A stretch of 20,233 bases of DNA from Chryseosolibacter sp966080355 (GCA_966080355.1 CBHROW010000049.1:1-20233), one strand, 5' to 3'; counted from the stretch's first letter, positions 7,172 through 14,960 are shown. Notes: generated from the letters alone by a model not told the origin. A program made the numbers and translations.

Positions 7172-7190
7172 ATGGCGTAAAAAACGCCAT
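7172..7190. other. Perfect 7-bp hairpin with A5 loop
   Basis: ATGGCGT (7172-7178) and ACGCCAT (7184-7190) are perfect complements around five A residues, 34 bases after the stop of the small protein. On the plus strand no T run follows, so classic intrinsic termination is not supported. It could stabilise the 3' end of the htrA transcript or be an operator. Confidence 0.45.
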
Positions 7191-7228
7191 GAACGATCTT
7201 TGTGTAATTTTATTAAGGCATCACCAGG

Positions 7229-7256
7229 AACGCAGGCATAACTACCTGCGTTTTCT
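7229..7256 (+). terminator. Rho-independent terminator
   Basis: A perfect 8-bp stem, AACGCAGG (7229-7236) with CCTGCGTT (7245-7252), encloses an 8-base loop. The T-rich stretch TTTTCTTATTTT runs through the end of the stem and beyond. It lies after the htrA operon and just before ispH, so it should separate the two transcripts. Confidence 0.75.
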
Positions 7257-7285
7257 TATTTTGCAGCGTTTCTAAAATTACCGCC

Positions 7286-8506
7286 ATCAAGAAGTTTGAT
7301 ATACCCGCTTACTACCGATCGTCAATCACTGGACGGATCAAAGAACTCCGCAGATCAAAGGACCAGCGTAAGCAAGACTTCACGCCAACCCTGTTGGACT
7401 TCGGCCCTGTTCAATTTTATATCGCGCGACATTTCGGGTTTTGCTATGGTGTTGAAAATGCGATCGAGATCAGTTACAAAGCGTTGGAAGAAAATCCAGG
7501 CAAGCGCGTGTTTCTCCTAAGCCAGATGATTCACAACCAGGAAGTAAATAATGATCTTCAGAGCCGCGGAATCAAATTCATCATGGACACCGATGGAAAA
7601 CAGTTCATTCACTGGGATGAGATCAATAAAAACGATGTGGTGATCATCCCCGCGTTCGGAACAACCGTTGAAATTGAAAAATTACTTCTTGATAAAGGTG
7701 TTGAAGTTCAACAGTTCAACACAACTTGTCCTTTTGTCGAGAAGGTTTGGAACCGCGCGGAAAGACTTGGCAAGGACAATTACACAGTGATCATTCACGG
7801 AAAGCCAAACCACGAAGAAACACGCGCTACATTTTCTCATAGTGCACAAGCAGCCCTGTCTGTGATCGTCCGCGATATGGACGAGGCGAAACTGCTGGGC
7901 GAATTCATTTCAGGCGCGCGATCTAAAGATGAGTTCTACGAAAGATTTGCGTGGAAACACTCGGAAGGTTTCGATCCCGATCGCGATCTGCAACGCGTTG
8001 GCGTGGTGAATCAAACTACGATGCTCGCCACCGAGACGCAGGCCATCGCTGATTACTTTCGGCAGCTGATGAGTGATAAATATGGCGTTGAAAACATCAA
8101 ACAACACATTGCCGATACACGTGACACGCTTTGTTACGCCACCAATGATAACCAGGACGCAACGTACGCACTTCTCGAGACCGATGCAGACCTGGCGGTC
8201 GTAGTTGGCGGATACAACAGCTCGAACACATCGCACATCGTTGAATTGTGCGAGCGAAAATTTCCGACTTATTTTATCAATGCCGACTCTGAGATTCAGT
8301 CGCGCGATGAAATCAGTCATTTCATGTTCCATCAGAAGAAAAAAGTCACCACACGTGATTTTCTGCCTGAAAAAACACCTGTGAAGATCATCCTGACCAG
8401 TGGCGATTCTGGTCCCGATACCCTTGTCGACCGGTTGATGATGATGCGGGTCGGGTTTTTTCCCCCGGCAAACTCCATCGATTCTGTTTGGGCTTCTTTA
8501 AAATAA
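7286..8506 (+). CDS. ispH: 4-hydroxy-3-methylbut-2-enyl diphosphate reductase IspH, non-standard start
   Basis: IspH carries out the last step of the MEP isoprenoid pathway, reducing HMBPP to IPP and DMAPP with a 4Fe-4S cluster. The three cluster cysteines are visible: Cys53 (RHFGFCYGV), Cys148 (NTTCPFV) and Cys283 (DTLCYATNDNQ), with HGKPNHEET and GGYNSSNTSHI also in place. This is the long Bacteroidota form (406 residues from 7286). The first ATG, GTG or TTG in frame is TTG 7394, but translating upstream gives KKFDIPAYYRSS, then DFTPTLLDFGPV, which matches the family N-terminus. The frame is open back to TAA 7214-7216 with no ATG/GTG/TTG. I therefore place the start at ATC 7286 (ATT 7277 is the alternative), or the true ATG was lost by error. 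Its stop abuts that of the opposing gene. Confidence 0.9.
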   Translation: MKKFDIPAYYRSSITGRIKELRRSKDQRKQDFTPTLLDFGPVQFYIARHFGFCYGVENAIEISYKALEENPGKRVFLLSQMIHNQEVNNDLQSRGIKFIMDTDGKQFIHWDEINKNDVVIIPAFGTTVEIEKLLLDKGVEVQQFNTTCPFVEKVWNRAERLGKDNYTVIIHGKPNHEETRATFSHSAQAALSVIVRDMDEAKLLGEFISGARSKDEFYERFAWKHSEGFDPDRDLQRVGVVNQTTMLATETQAIADYFRQLMSDKYGVENIKQHIADTRDTLCYATNDNQDATYALLETDADLAVVVGGYNSSNTSHIVELCERKFPTYFINADSEIQSRDEISHFMFHQKKKVTTRDFLPEKTPVKIILTSGDSGPDTLVDRLMMMRVGFFPPANSIDSVWASLK

Positions 8507-9685
8507 CTAAACGACCGATCTTTCTTTTGAAAACGATATGATCACTGCTAACGCCATGATGACTACCGAAAGCCAGGTTGTCAGCCCCATCAATACCAGC
8601 AGGAAAAGAAAACAACTTAGATAGAAGGCTCTCGGAATAAATGCCCGAACATCCGGAGAAAACAAAAGGAGGCTGCGAAACAACATGGCAAGTCCTATAT
8701 GCAAAGCGCATAACGCCATGCTGATCGCGAGGGTAAATTTTATACAATACCAGACTATTTCAGGCAAGGTCAGAATAAGGTAAGTAACAATCCGCGTGAA
8801 AAAAAAATAAGACTGAGTTCTCGGAAGATTGCGCAGGAAAGTCAGTTTCTCTCTTTCGAAATGGAAGGCGTGAAAAACCAGCATGATGTGAGTTACGGCA
8901 ATTGCCAGTGTGATCAGGCTCCCGGCTCGAAGCTCATCCTGAACATTCGCAAGCCCATAAAATCCAGCGCTCATCAGCGCCCAACTGATGCACTTGATAA
9001 TGACGAAAGACAGTTTTTGTTTTTCGAGAATTTGGAATAAGTGCCAGCTGAAGAATGGTTTTGCAAAGCTAAAAGCGAAATGTCGCGAAAGTGACGATGC
9101 CGTATCAAAAGGTCTGGCAGTTCGTGAAGTCAATACTACTCCACCGATTGCAGCAAGAATAAAAGTATAACCCAACAAAAGCAGAGCTATCGAAACATGC
9201 CCGAACACAATACCGATCACAGCGCAAAACACTCCATAACAGATCATCGGCAGCGCAATAAGTACATTTGCCAAAGACCAGCTTATCCACCTCTGCCAGG
9301 GCTTTACCGCAGGAGCAGATAAAAACAAGAATTCATTTTCGGGTAGCCTCAGCTTGAGGAAAATAAAACCCCAGCTCTTCAGTACATATAAAAACCAAAG
9401 CACGCACATTGCCGCCATGGCCTGAGGAGATGAAATCAACGTGAGTGCGATGGCTAGATTATGAAACACTACCTCACCTGGCGGAAGGTGGGTCTGATTC
9501 AAAACCTCCACAAAAAAGAAGTACACAAAGAATGTCACGAACAAGAACAGGAACAGTCCTGCATTGTCGCGATAAAATCCACGAACAAATATTTTGATGA
9601 GAATGGATGCGAATGGACTCACGCTTACTCGATAGAAATTTGTCGCGCGAAAATGATTGAAATTACGACCAACCCCTACTGGCAT
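8507..9685 (-). CDS. Polytopic membrane protein, permease-like, unidentified
   Basis: A 392-residue integral membrane protein with roughly 9-11 hydrophobic segments, starting near FLFLFVTFFVYFFFV (residues 44-58) and ending VVIMALAVIISF. A short N-terminal cytoplasmic stretch (PFASILIKIFVRGFYRDNAGLF) precedes the first segment, and a polar loop, LPENEFLFLSAPAVKPWQRW, follows the third. That layout recalls ABC-2/EcsB-type permease subunits, but no ATP-binding subunit is encoded nearby, so this is a weak inference. ATG 9685 is the first start; GTG 9622 is possible and would leave more room for the divergent promoter, since only 31 bases separate ATG 9685 from the TonB receptor start. The stop directly abuts that of ispH. 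Confidence 0.8.
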   Translation of the reverse strand: MPVGVGRNFNHFRATNFYRVSVSPFASILIKIFVRGFYRDNAGLFLFLFVTFFVYFFFVEVLNQTHLPPGEVVFHNLAIALTLISSPQAMAAMCVLWFLYVLKSWGFIFLKLRLPENEFLFLSAPAVKPWQRWISWSLANVLIALPMICYGVFCAVIGIVFGHVSIALLLLGYTFILAAIGGVVLTSRTARPFDTASSLSRHFAFSFAKPFFSWHLFQILEKQKLSFVIIKCISWALMSAGFYGLANVQDELRAGSLITLAIAVTHIMLVFHAFHFEREKLTFLRNLPRTQSYFFFTRIVTYLILTLPEIVWYCIKFTLAISMALCALHIGLAMLFRSLLLFSPDVRAFIPRAFYLSCFLFLLVLMGLTTWLSVVIMALAVIISFSKERSVV

Positions 9686-9693
9686 AAAATCAC

Positions 9694-9701
9694 TAACTTT
9701 C
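9694..9701 (+). promoter_or_regulatory. Possible -7 promoter element for the TonB receptor
   Basis: TAACTTTC matches 7 of 8 positions of the Bacteroidota -7 consensus TAnnTTTG, 15 bases before the receptor ATG. No convincing -33 TTTG is seen at the normal spacing, so support is weak. Confidence 0.25.
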
Positions 9702-9716
9702 TATGACATTTCATTC

Positions 9717-11765
9717 ATGAGAAATCTCCTTTTCTTTTCTTTCGCGACAGCTGTTTTGTCGGCTCAGGCACAAGTCGTTCCTACAGCCGATTCCACAATC
9801 GCCCTTCAGCCGGTTCTCATCCAGGCTTATGCCACTGACAGACCGATCGAAGAAATCGCTGCAAGCATTGGCTATGTTGATTCGCGAGCACTTAATCGTT
9901 TCAACAACACATCAATTTTGCCAGCCGTAAATACCATTCCGGGTGTGAGAATGGAAGAGCGCTCTCCCGGAAGCTACCGATTCTCGATTCGAGGAAGTAT
10001 GCTGCGCTCACCCTTTGGAGTTCGCAATGTAAAAGTCTATTGGAATGGATTGCCTTTCACAGATGGAGGGGGAAACACTTATTTGAACCTGCTCGATTTC
10101 AACTCGATCGGATCACTTGAAGTTATCAAAGGTCCGGGTGGAAGTTTATATGGAGCCGGCACCGGTGGTGTGCTTTTGTTAAATAGCCCAACCATACGCA
10201 CCAATCAGGTTGATGCTATGGCGATCGCGGGAAATTATGGGCTGAGGCGGTGGCTGGTATCCGGTCAGATCCATCAAAACAACTTCAACGGAAAAATTCA
10301 ATATGCACATCAGGAATCAAATGGCTATCGCGAACAAACTGCAATGAGTCGCGATGTGTTCAATGCCGAACTGACGTGGGCGCTTGATGCTCGCACAACG
10401 TTATCATCTACTTTGTTGTATAGCGATTTGCACTATCAAACTCCCGGAGGTCTCACACTGGCGCAATACAACGAGAATCCGAAGCAAGCGCGGCCTGCCG
10501 GTGGGCCCAACCGCGGAGCAGCAGAGCAACACGCTGCAGTTTCCAATAAAACTCCATTTGTTGGTATTTCGCTCGAACACGATTGGAGCAATCAATGGAC
10601 GACAAAACTTGGCATTTTCGGATCAACATCAGACTTCAATAATCCCGCCATTCGCAATTATGAGAGTCGCGATGAAAATAATTTCGGTGCCCGAACAGAG
10701 ACTCAATTTGCATTCGGATCAGAGAAGAAAAGCAAGATCACCTTTGGTGCCGAGTTCCAGACTTTCAAATCATCGATCGATATCTTCGGAAACTCCTATG
10801 GCCAAAAAGATACAGCGCAGACGCAAGACGAATTGCGTTCACGACTGTTGATGCTCTTCGGACAGGCGGAGTATGACCTCCCAAAGAATTTCTTTCTAAC
10901 GGTTGGTGCCAGCGTCAGCCTCACACACTTTGATTTCGACAGATCATATCCTTATTCAGCTTCGGCTGTGCGCGATCTGGACCCCGCGTTCTCGCCCCGC
11001 ATTGCCTTGCTCAATAAGGTCACTCCTGGATTCACGGTGTATGCGAGCATAAGCAAAGGTTTTTCGCCACCAAGTCTCGCGGAGTTGTATCCTTCCCGTC
11101 AAGTTTGGGACAACAACATTCAGCCGGAGCAGGGCGTCAATCTCGAAGCTGGGGTCAAAGGGCATCGCTTCCGAAGATCACTGGAGTTTGATATTGCGGT
11201 GTATCGATTCAAACTTCTTCATACGCTTGTTGTGCGCAGAGATGCTAATGGTGCCGACTATTTTGTGAATGCAGGAGAAACTGTTCAGAAAGGAATTGAA
11301 GCCATGGTGTCATGGCATCCGATCAGAAATGCAAAAAGTCTTGTCAATGACCTCAAGGTTTGGAATAGTTATGCTTTCAGCGATTACACTTTCGGTTCGT
11401 ATGTACAGGGAACCAATGACTACTCGGGAAAGAAAATGACTGGCATTCCTCCCGTTGTCAACACCAGCGCCATAGATGTTTCAGTCTGGCGATTCTACTT
11501 CAACATAACCGGATATTTCTCTGACCACATTCCGGTAATCGATGACAACAGCGTTTATGCAAAGCAATATTTTCTCCTCGGCTCGAGACTTGGATACAAA
11601 AAAAATTCAGGCCGTTTCCCATATGAAATTTTTGCGGGGGCTGATAATCTCCTCGACAAAAAATACAGTCTTGGCAACGACCTGAATGCAACCGGTGGAA
11701 GGTTTTTCAATGCAGCTGCCGGCAGGAATTTTTTCGGTGGCGTGAAGTTCAGCTTTACGCGATAA
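9717..11765 (+). CDS. TonB-dependent outer membrane receptor
   Basis: A 682-residue receptor with a signal peptide (MRNLLFFSFATAVLSAQAQ). The plug domain (about 30-155) shows ILPAVNTIPGVRMEERSPGSYRFSIRG, VYWNGLPFTDGGG and the ending LEVIKGPGGSLYGAGTGGVLLLNSP. The rest is a 22-strand-type barrel with aromatic-rich strands, the KGFSPPSLAELYPS motif, FVNAGETVQKGIEA and a final NLLDKKYSLGND before the last strand GVKFSFTR. Such proteins import iron chelates, cobamides or sugars with energy from TonB. There is no carboxypeptidase-like leader domain and no SusD partner, so a SusC glycan role is unlikely; the substrate is unknown. ATG 9717 is chosen over an upstream in-frame start at 9657 because the signal peptide begins there. 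It overlaps the next gene by one base. Confidence 0.93.
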   Translation: MRNLLFFSFATAVLSAQAQVVPTADSTIALQPVLIQAYATDRPIEEIAASIGYVDSRALNRFNNTSILPAVNTIPGVRMEERSPGSYRFSIRGSMLRSPFGVRNVKVYWNGLPFTDGGGNTYLNLLDFNSIGSLEVIKGPGGSLYGAGTGGVLLLNSPTIRTNQVDAMAIAGNYGLRRWLVSGQIHQNNFNGKIQYAHQESNGYREQTAMSRDVFNAELTWALDARTTLSSTLLYSDLHYQTPGGLTLAQYNENPKQARPAGGPNRGAAEQHAAVSNKTPFVGISLEHDWSNQWTTKLGIFGSTSDFNNPAIRNYESRDENNFGARTETQFAFGSEKKSKITFGAEFQTFKSSIDIFGNSYGQKDTAQTQDELRSRLLMLFGQAEYDLPKNFFLTVGASVSLTHFDFDRSYPYSASAVRDLDPAFSPRIALLNKVTPGFTVYASISKGFSPPSLAELYPSRQVWDNNIQPEQGVNLEAGVKGHRFRRSLEFDIAVYRFKLLHTLVVRRDANGADYFVNAGETVQKGIEAMVSWHPIRNAKSLVNDLKVWNSYAFSDYTFGSYVQGTNDYSGKKMTGIPPVVNTSAIDVSVWRFYFNITGYFSDHIPVIDDNSVYAKQYFLLGSRLGYKKNSGRFPYEIFAGADNLLDKKYSLGNDLNATGGRFFNAAAGRNFFGGVKFSFTR

Positions 11766-12637
11766 TGCGCAACATTGTTCCACCCCCGATCCTTCACTCA
11801 ATTGAACGTAAACTTGCTCTGCGCGTAAATAATTTTTCATTCACAGGAGGCGGATGCATTAATAAAGGCGGAAGGCTTGCAACATCGAAGGGTGACTTCT
11901 TTCTAAAGTGGAATGATGCACATAAATATCCCGCGATGTTTTTAACTGAGGCTCGGGGACTTCAACTCCTCCAAAAGCCTGCATGCATAACTGTACCAAA
12001 TGTCATTCTTACGGGTGTTGAGGATGAGTTTCAATTCATTGTTCTTGAATTCATCGAATCGGCAACACAACAATCAAACTATTGGCAAAAGCTGGGTGAG
12101 CAGCTGGCACTTATTCACTCTTTTCGATCAACATCCTTCGGCCTCGATCACAACAACTATATTGGGTCCTTGCCTCAGCGCAACACACAGATGACTAATT
12201 GGATCGATTTCTTCATCGAACAACGATTGAGCGTGCAGCTCGATCTGGCGCTGAGAAACGATCTTGTCGATAACACCATCGCAGATCGCTTTCAACGGCT
12301 GTGGAGCTTACTTCCTTCTTTGCTTGCGGTTGAAGAGCCTTCGCTGTTGCATGGCGATCTCTGGAGTGGAAACCTGATCACCGATCGTGATGGAAATCCG
12401 TGCGTGATCGACCCTGCAGTTTATTTTGGGCATCGGGAAGCTGATCTTGCTTTTACTTGTCTTTTTGGAGGATTTGACACCACATTTTACGATTCCTACA
12501 TGTCAGCGCTTCCTCTCGAAAAAGACTACAATGACCGATTCGACCTGTACAATCTCTACCCGTTGCTGGTGCATGTGAACCTTTTTGGGAGAAGTTACCT
12601 CGGCCAGGTGGTTTCCATTCTCTCACGATTCGTATAA
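11765..12637 (+). CDS. Fructosamine kinase family protein
   Basis: A 290-residue kinase-like protein of the fructosamine/ketosamine-3-kinase family, which phosphorylates sugar adducts on lysines so that they fall off. Seen are FTGGGCINKGGRL in the nucleotide-binding part, Lys48 in FFLKWN, EARGLQLL (63-70), the catalytic loop HGDLWSGN (196-203, Asp198) and the metal-binding VIDPAVYFGHREADLA (Asp216). Length is normal for bacterial members. The start overlaps the receptor stop as TAATG, so translation is coupled and the two genes share a transcript. In bacteria the true substrate of this family is mostly untested, so the function is inferred from the fold. Confidence 0.92.
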   Translation: MRNIVPPPILHSIERKLALRVNNFSFTGGGCINKGGRLATSKGDFFLKWNDAHKYPAMFLTEARGLQLLQKPACITVPNVILTGVEDEFQFIVLEFIESATQQSNYWQKLGEQLALIHSFRSTSFGLDHNNYIGSLPQRNTQMTNWIDFFIEQRLSVQLDLALRNDLVDNTIADRFQRLWSLLPSLLAVEEPSLLHGDLWSGNLITDRDGNPCVIDPAVYFGHREADLAFTCLFGGFDTTFYDSYMSALPLEKDYNDRFDLYNLYPLLVHVNLFGRSYLGQVVSILSRFV

Positions 12638-12660
12638 AGAAACCGGATTTTAGTAAATTC

Positions 12661-12701
12661 GTCTTTCCATTACCCCATTGTCCCGATAACCCTTTAATCC
12701 C
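12661..12701 (+). repeat. Possible degenerate octamer array ending in CCC
   Basis: Units of 8 bases at 12661, 12669, 12677 and 12685, followed by a 9-base unit at 12693, each end in YCC or CCC, and three of them carry an AT-rich first half. Periodicity is clear by eye but the units are degenerate, and it could be chance. It fills most of the gap between the kinase and the lipoprotein gene. Confidence 0.35.
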
Positions 12702-12708
12702 ATCTAGT

Positions 12709-13269
12709 ATGAAAAAATTAAGATTGACGTTTCTTGTCCTTTTGACGGCTACTGCCTTCTCATTTTACTCGTGCGACCTCCTCGATGCCGCTGACGATGT
12801 TACACTCGAAGAAGAATTAACCCTCGATTGGAATACTGACGAAAATGCCGATGGCGTGAACGTGCCATATTCTCACGATGAAACGCTCAAGCTGGAGAAC
12901 AGCTCGGCTATTGCTCCATATCTCAATAAGATCAAAACGATCGAGATCACGTCCATCACATATCATATTGAAAATTTCAATAACGACCCGCACCACTCTC
13001 CGGTAATCATGACCAATGGCGAGGCTAAGTTTGGTCCGTCAGGATCGGTTACTGCACCGATGGCAGATGCTACTGGCGTGAATCTTCAGACGCAAACCAC
13101 CGAAACAACTTTGAATATCGATGCAGCCAAACTCAGCCAAATTGCGCAAATGCTGAAGGATAACAAGGAAGTCAAAATGACTGCCACAGGCACGCTGTCA
13201 AAAACTCCCGTGTCTTTCACGGTGGTAAGCACCTTTCACGTGAAGATAACCGCTAACGCACTCGACTAA
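12709..13269 (+). CDS. Small lipoprotein of unknown function
   Basis: A 186-residue protein whose N-terminus (MKKLRLTFLVLL, then SFYSC) is a lipoprotein signal with predicted lipidated Cys22, followed by an acidic stretch (DLLDAADD). The mature part is about 160 residues, low in Cys, and alternates beta-like segments (IKTIEITSITYHIENF, FTVVSTFHVKITANALD) in a pattern that suggests an immunoglobulin-like or jelly-roll sandwich. I do not recognise a family. It follows the fructosamine kinase gene by 71 bases on the same strand and ends just before a strong bidirectional terminator, so it may be the last gene of the receptor operon or stand alone. Confidence 0.75.
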   Translation: MKKLRLTFLVLLTATAFSFYSCDLLDAADDVTLEEELTLDWNTDENADGVNVPYSHDETLKLENSSAIAPYLNKIKTIEITSITYHIENFNNDPHHSPVIMTNGEAKFGPSGSVTAPMADATGVNLQTQTTETTLNIDAAKLSQIAQMLKDNKEVKMTATGTLSKTPVSFTVVSTFHVKITANALD

Positions 13270-13286
13270 ACAAAATATTAGTGTGT

Positions 13287-13316
13287 AAAAAAAGCTCGCC
13301 TACGCGGGCTTTTTTG
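13287..13316. terminator. Bidirectional rho-independent terminator
   Basis: The stem AGCTCGC (13293-13299) pairs with GCGGGCT (13304-13310), including one G-T pair, around a 4-base loop. It is flanked by a run of A on the left and T on the right, so it works in both directions. It lies between the converging lipoprotein and ypdA genes. The ypdA stop codon (13300-13302) is in the loop, and its last codons lie in the stem. Confidence 0.85.
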
Positions 13317-14292
13317 TTTTGAGATAACTGACGATCATTTCCGCATGAACGCGACTGTTCTCAATAAACCACTTGTTTGTTTTCAATCCTCCGCAAACGA
13401 CTCCCGCAAGAAAGACATTCGGCACGTTGGTTTCCATTGTAACATCATTGTAGACAGGCGTGTGATACTCGTCTTGCTGAAATTGGATTCCAAGCGATGA
13501 CAGAAACTCGAATGGCGGTTGATATCCCGTCATGGCAAGTACAAAATCATTGGCAAGAACCTTTTCGCCATCTGGAGTCCTGATGTGAACGAAGTGTTCC
13601 TCTATCCGGGTAACAGTTGCGTGGAAAAAAGCTTTGATCGACCCTTCACTAATTCGATTTTCGATGTCGGGCTTTACCCAGTATTTTACGCTTTCGCGGA
13701 TGCCTGACTCGCGAATCACCATCGTAACCTCCGCTCCCTTTCGATAGGTCTCCAATGCCACGTCAACCGCAGAGTTGGCTGCACCAACAACCACGATCTT
13801 TTGCCCAAAATACGGATGAGGCTCATCATAGTAGTGGCGAACCTTAGGCAAGTTTTCCCCGGGCACGTTTAGCAAATAAGGCATATCGTAAAATCCTAAT
13901 GCGAGGATCAGCGCTTTGGTTCGATATTTTCCCCGCGTGGTGATGACCGTTTGATAGATCGAATCTCTGGTGACGGCCTCCACTTTTTCATACAGCCGGA
14001 TGTTGAGCTTCCAACTCATTGCCACTCTTCGAAAATATTCCAATGCCTCGAACCGATTCGGTTTGGCGCCATGCGAGATAAACGGAACCTCACCGATCTC
14101 GAGCCGATCAGATGTGGAAAAGAAAGTCATGTTAAGGGGATAATTGTAAAGCGAGTTGACCAAACATCCTTTTTCGATGATCGTGTAGTTCAATCCTGCC
14201 TTCGCTGCTTCAATTCCACAGGCCATTCCTATAGGCCCGGCACCAATGATCAGCAGATCGTAGGTTAACTCATCGTTGTTTGATCGCGTCAT
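13300..14292 (-). CDS. ypdA: YpdA-family NAD(P)-dependent disulfide reductase
   Basis: A 330-residue flavoprotein with two dinucleotide-binding motifs: the FAD site LLIIGAGPIGMACGIEA (14-29) and the NADPH site VVVGAANSAVDVALE (167-181). Also visible are EKGCLVNSLYNYPLNMTFFSTSDRLEIG and a C-terminal VPNVFLAGVVCGGLKTNKWFIENSRVHAE. This matches the YpdA family, proposed to reduce bacillithiol disulfide, and some Bacteroidota make bacillithiol. The position of the catalytic Cys in Firmicute YpdA (GxGPCG) is Ile21 here, while a Cys sits four residues on (Cys25). So the mechanism may differ. The family-level call is firm; the substrate is inferred. It diverges from the RNA ligase-like gene. Confidence 0.85.
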   Translation of the reverse strand: MTRSNNDELTYDLLIIGAGPIGMACGIEAAKAGLNYTIIEKGCLVNSLYNYPLNMTFFSTSDRLEIGEVPFISHGAKPNRFEALEYFRRVAMSWKLNIRLYEKVEAVTRDSIYQTVITTRGKYRTKALILALGFYDMPYLLNVPGENLPKVRHYYDEPHPYFGQKIVVVGAANSAVDVALETYRKGAEVTMVIRESGIRESVKYWVKPDIENRISEGSIKAFFHATVTRIEEHFVHIRTPDGEKVLANDFVLAMTGYQPPFEFLSSLGIQFQQDEYHTPVYNDVTMETNVPNVFLAGVVCGGLKTNKWFIENSRVHAEMIVSYLKTKKPA

Positions 14293-14344
14293 GTCCGATT
14301 CGCTTTCCTTTAAGGAGTAGTACTCGTAATTTAGTGAAGAGCTT

Positions 14345-14352
14345 CAAAAATA
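14345..14352 (-). promoter_or_regulatory. Possible -7 promoter element for ypdA
   Basis: On the minus strand TATTTTTG matches the Bacteroidota -7 consensus TAnnTTTG exactly, about 52 bases before the ypdA ATG. A TTG lies upstream at a spacing of about 23, slightly longer than usual. The element touches the first base of the divergent ATG at 14352. Confidence 0.3.
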
Positions 14353-14960
14353 TGCCACCTCCAGACGATAAGCATCAACAATATTTTCTTGCGATCATTC
14401 CGCCCGACCCTACGTTTGATGAAGTGGCGAAATTGAAACATTACTTTCGCGAGATCTACCATTCAAAAGCTGCATTGAACTCTCCGCCTCACATCACCCT
14501 CCACATGCCTTTTCGATGGAGGATTGAAAAGGAAAAGGAATTGACTTCAGCGATCACCGGATTTACACGCCAGCACAATCCGTTCAAAATTTGTCTTGAT
14601 AATTTTTCCTCGTTCGAGCCGCGCGTGATTTTCATTAACGTGATCAATACGGTCGACCTTTCAAAATTTCAGTTGGAGCTCAAGAGATTTTGCAGAAGAG
14701 AATTGAATTTGCTGAACTCCGATTATAAAGATCAGGCATTTCACCCGCACGTCACGCTCGCCTTTCGAGACTTGAAGAAGGCGGCTTATCATCTTGCCTG
14801 GGAGGAATTTAAAAACAAAGAATTCAAAGCCGAGTTCATGGCCGACAAGCTGACGCTCTTGAAACACAACGGCAGGCACTGGGAACAATTTCATCACTTC
14901 CCACTAACATCTTCTTACACGACAAGTGCCGACAAAAAACTCGAAGGCATAGAAGGTTAA
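14352..14960 (+). CDS. 2'-5' RNA ligase / 2H phosphoesterase family protein
   Basis: A 202-residue protein with the two His-x-Thr motifs that define the 2H phosphoesterase fold: His47-Ile-Thr in PPHITLHMPF and His133-Val-Thr in HPHVTLAF. They are about 86 residues apart as expected. Members act on 2'-5' linkages or cyclic phosphates in RNA or nucleotides; the natural substrate is often unknown. I chose ATG 14352 because the domain starts soon after (YFLAIIPPD) and an upstream in-frame start at 14280 would overlap ypdA and add residues unlike the family. It ends directly against the stop of the opposing YCII gene. Confidence 0.87.
   Translation: MPPPDDKHQQYFLAIIPPDPTFDEVAKLKHYFREIYHSKAALNSPPHITLHMPFRWRIEKEKELTSAITGFTRQHNPFKICLDNFSSFEPRVIFINVINTVDLSKFQLELKRFCRRELNLLNSDYKDQAFHPHVTLAFRDLKKAAYHLAWEEFKNKEFKAEFMADKLTLLKHNGRHWEQFHHFPLTSSYTTSADKKLEGIEG

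Noticed and set aside
7191..7256. Short independent RNA starting after GATCTTTG and ending at the terminator
   Set aside because: The -7-like string has G instead of T at the first base, no -33 is seen, and the terminator is explained by the htrA transcript.
14280..14351. Upstream start for the RNA ligase-like protein
   Set aside because: It would overlap the ypdA coding start and adds residues not seen in the family.
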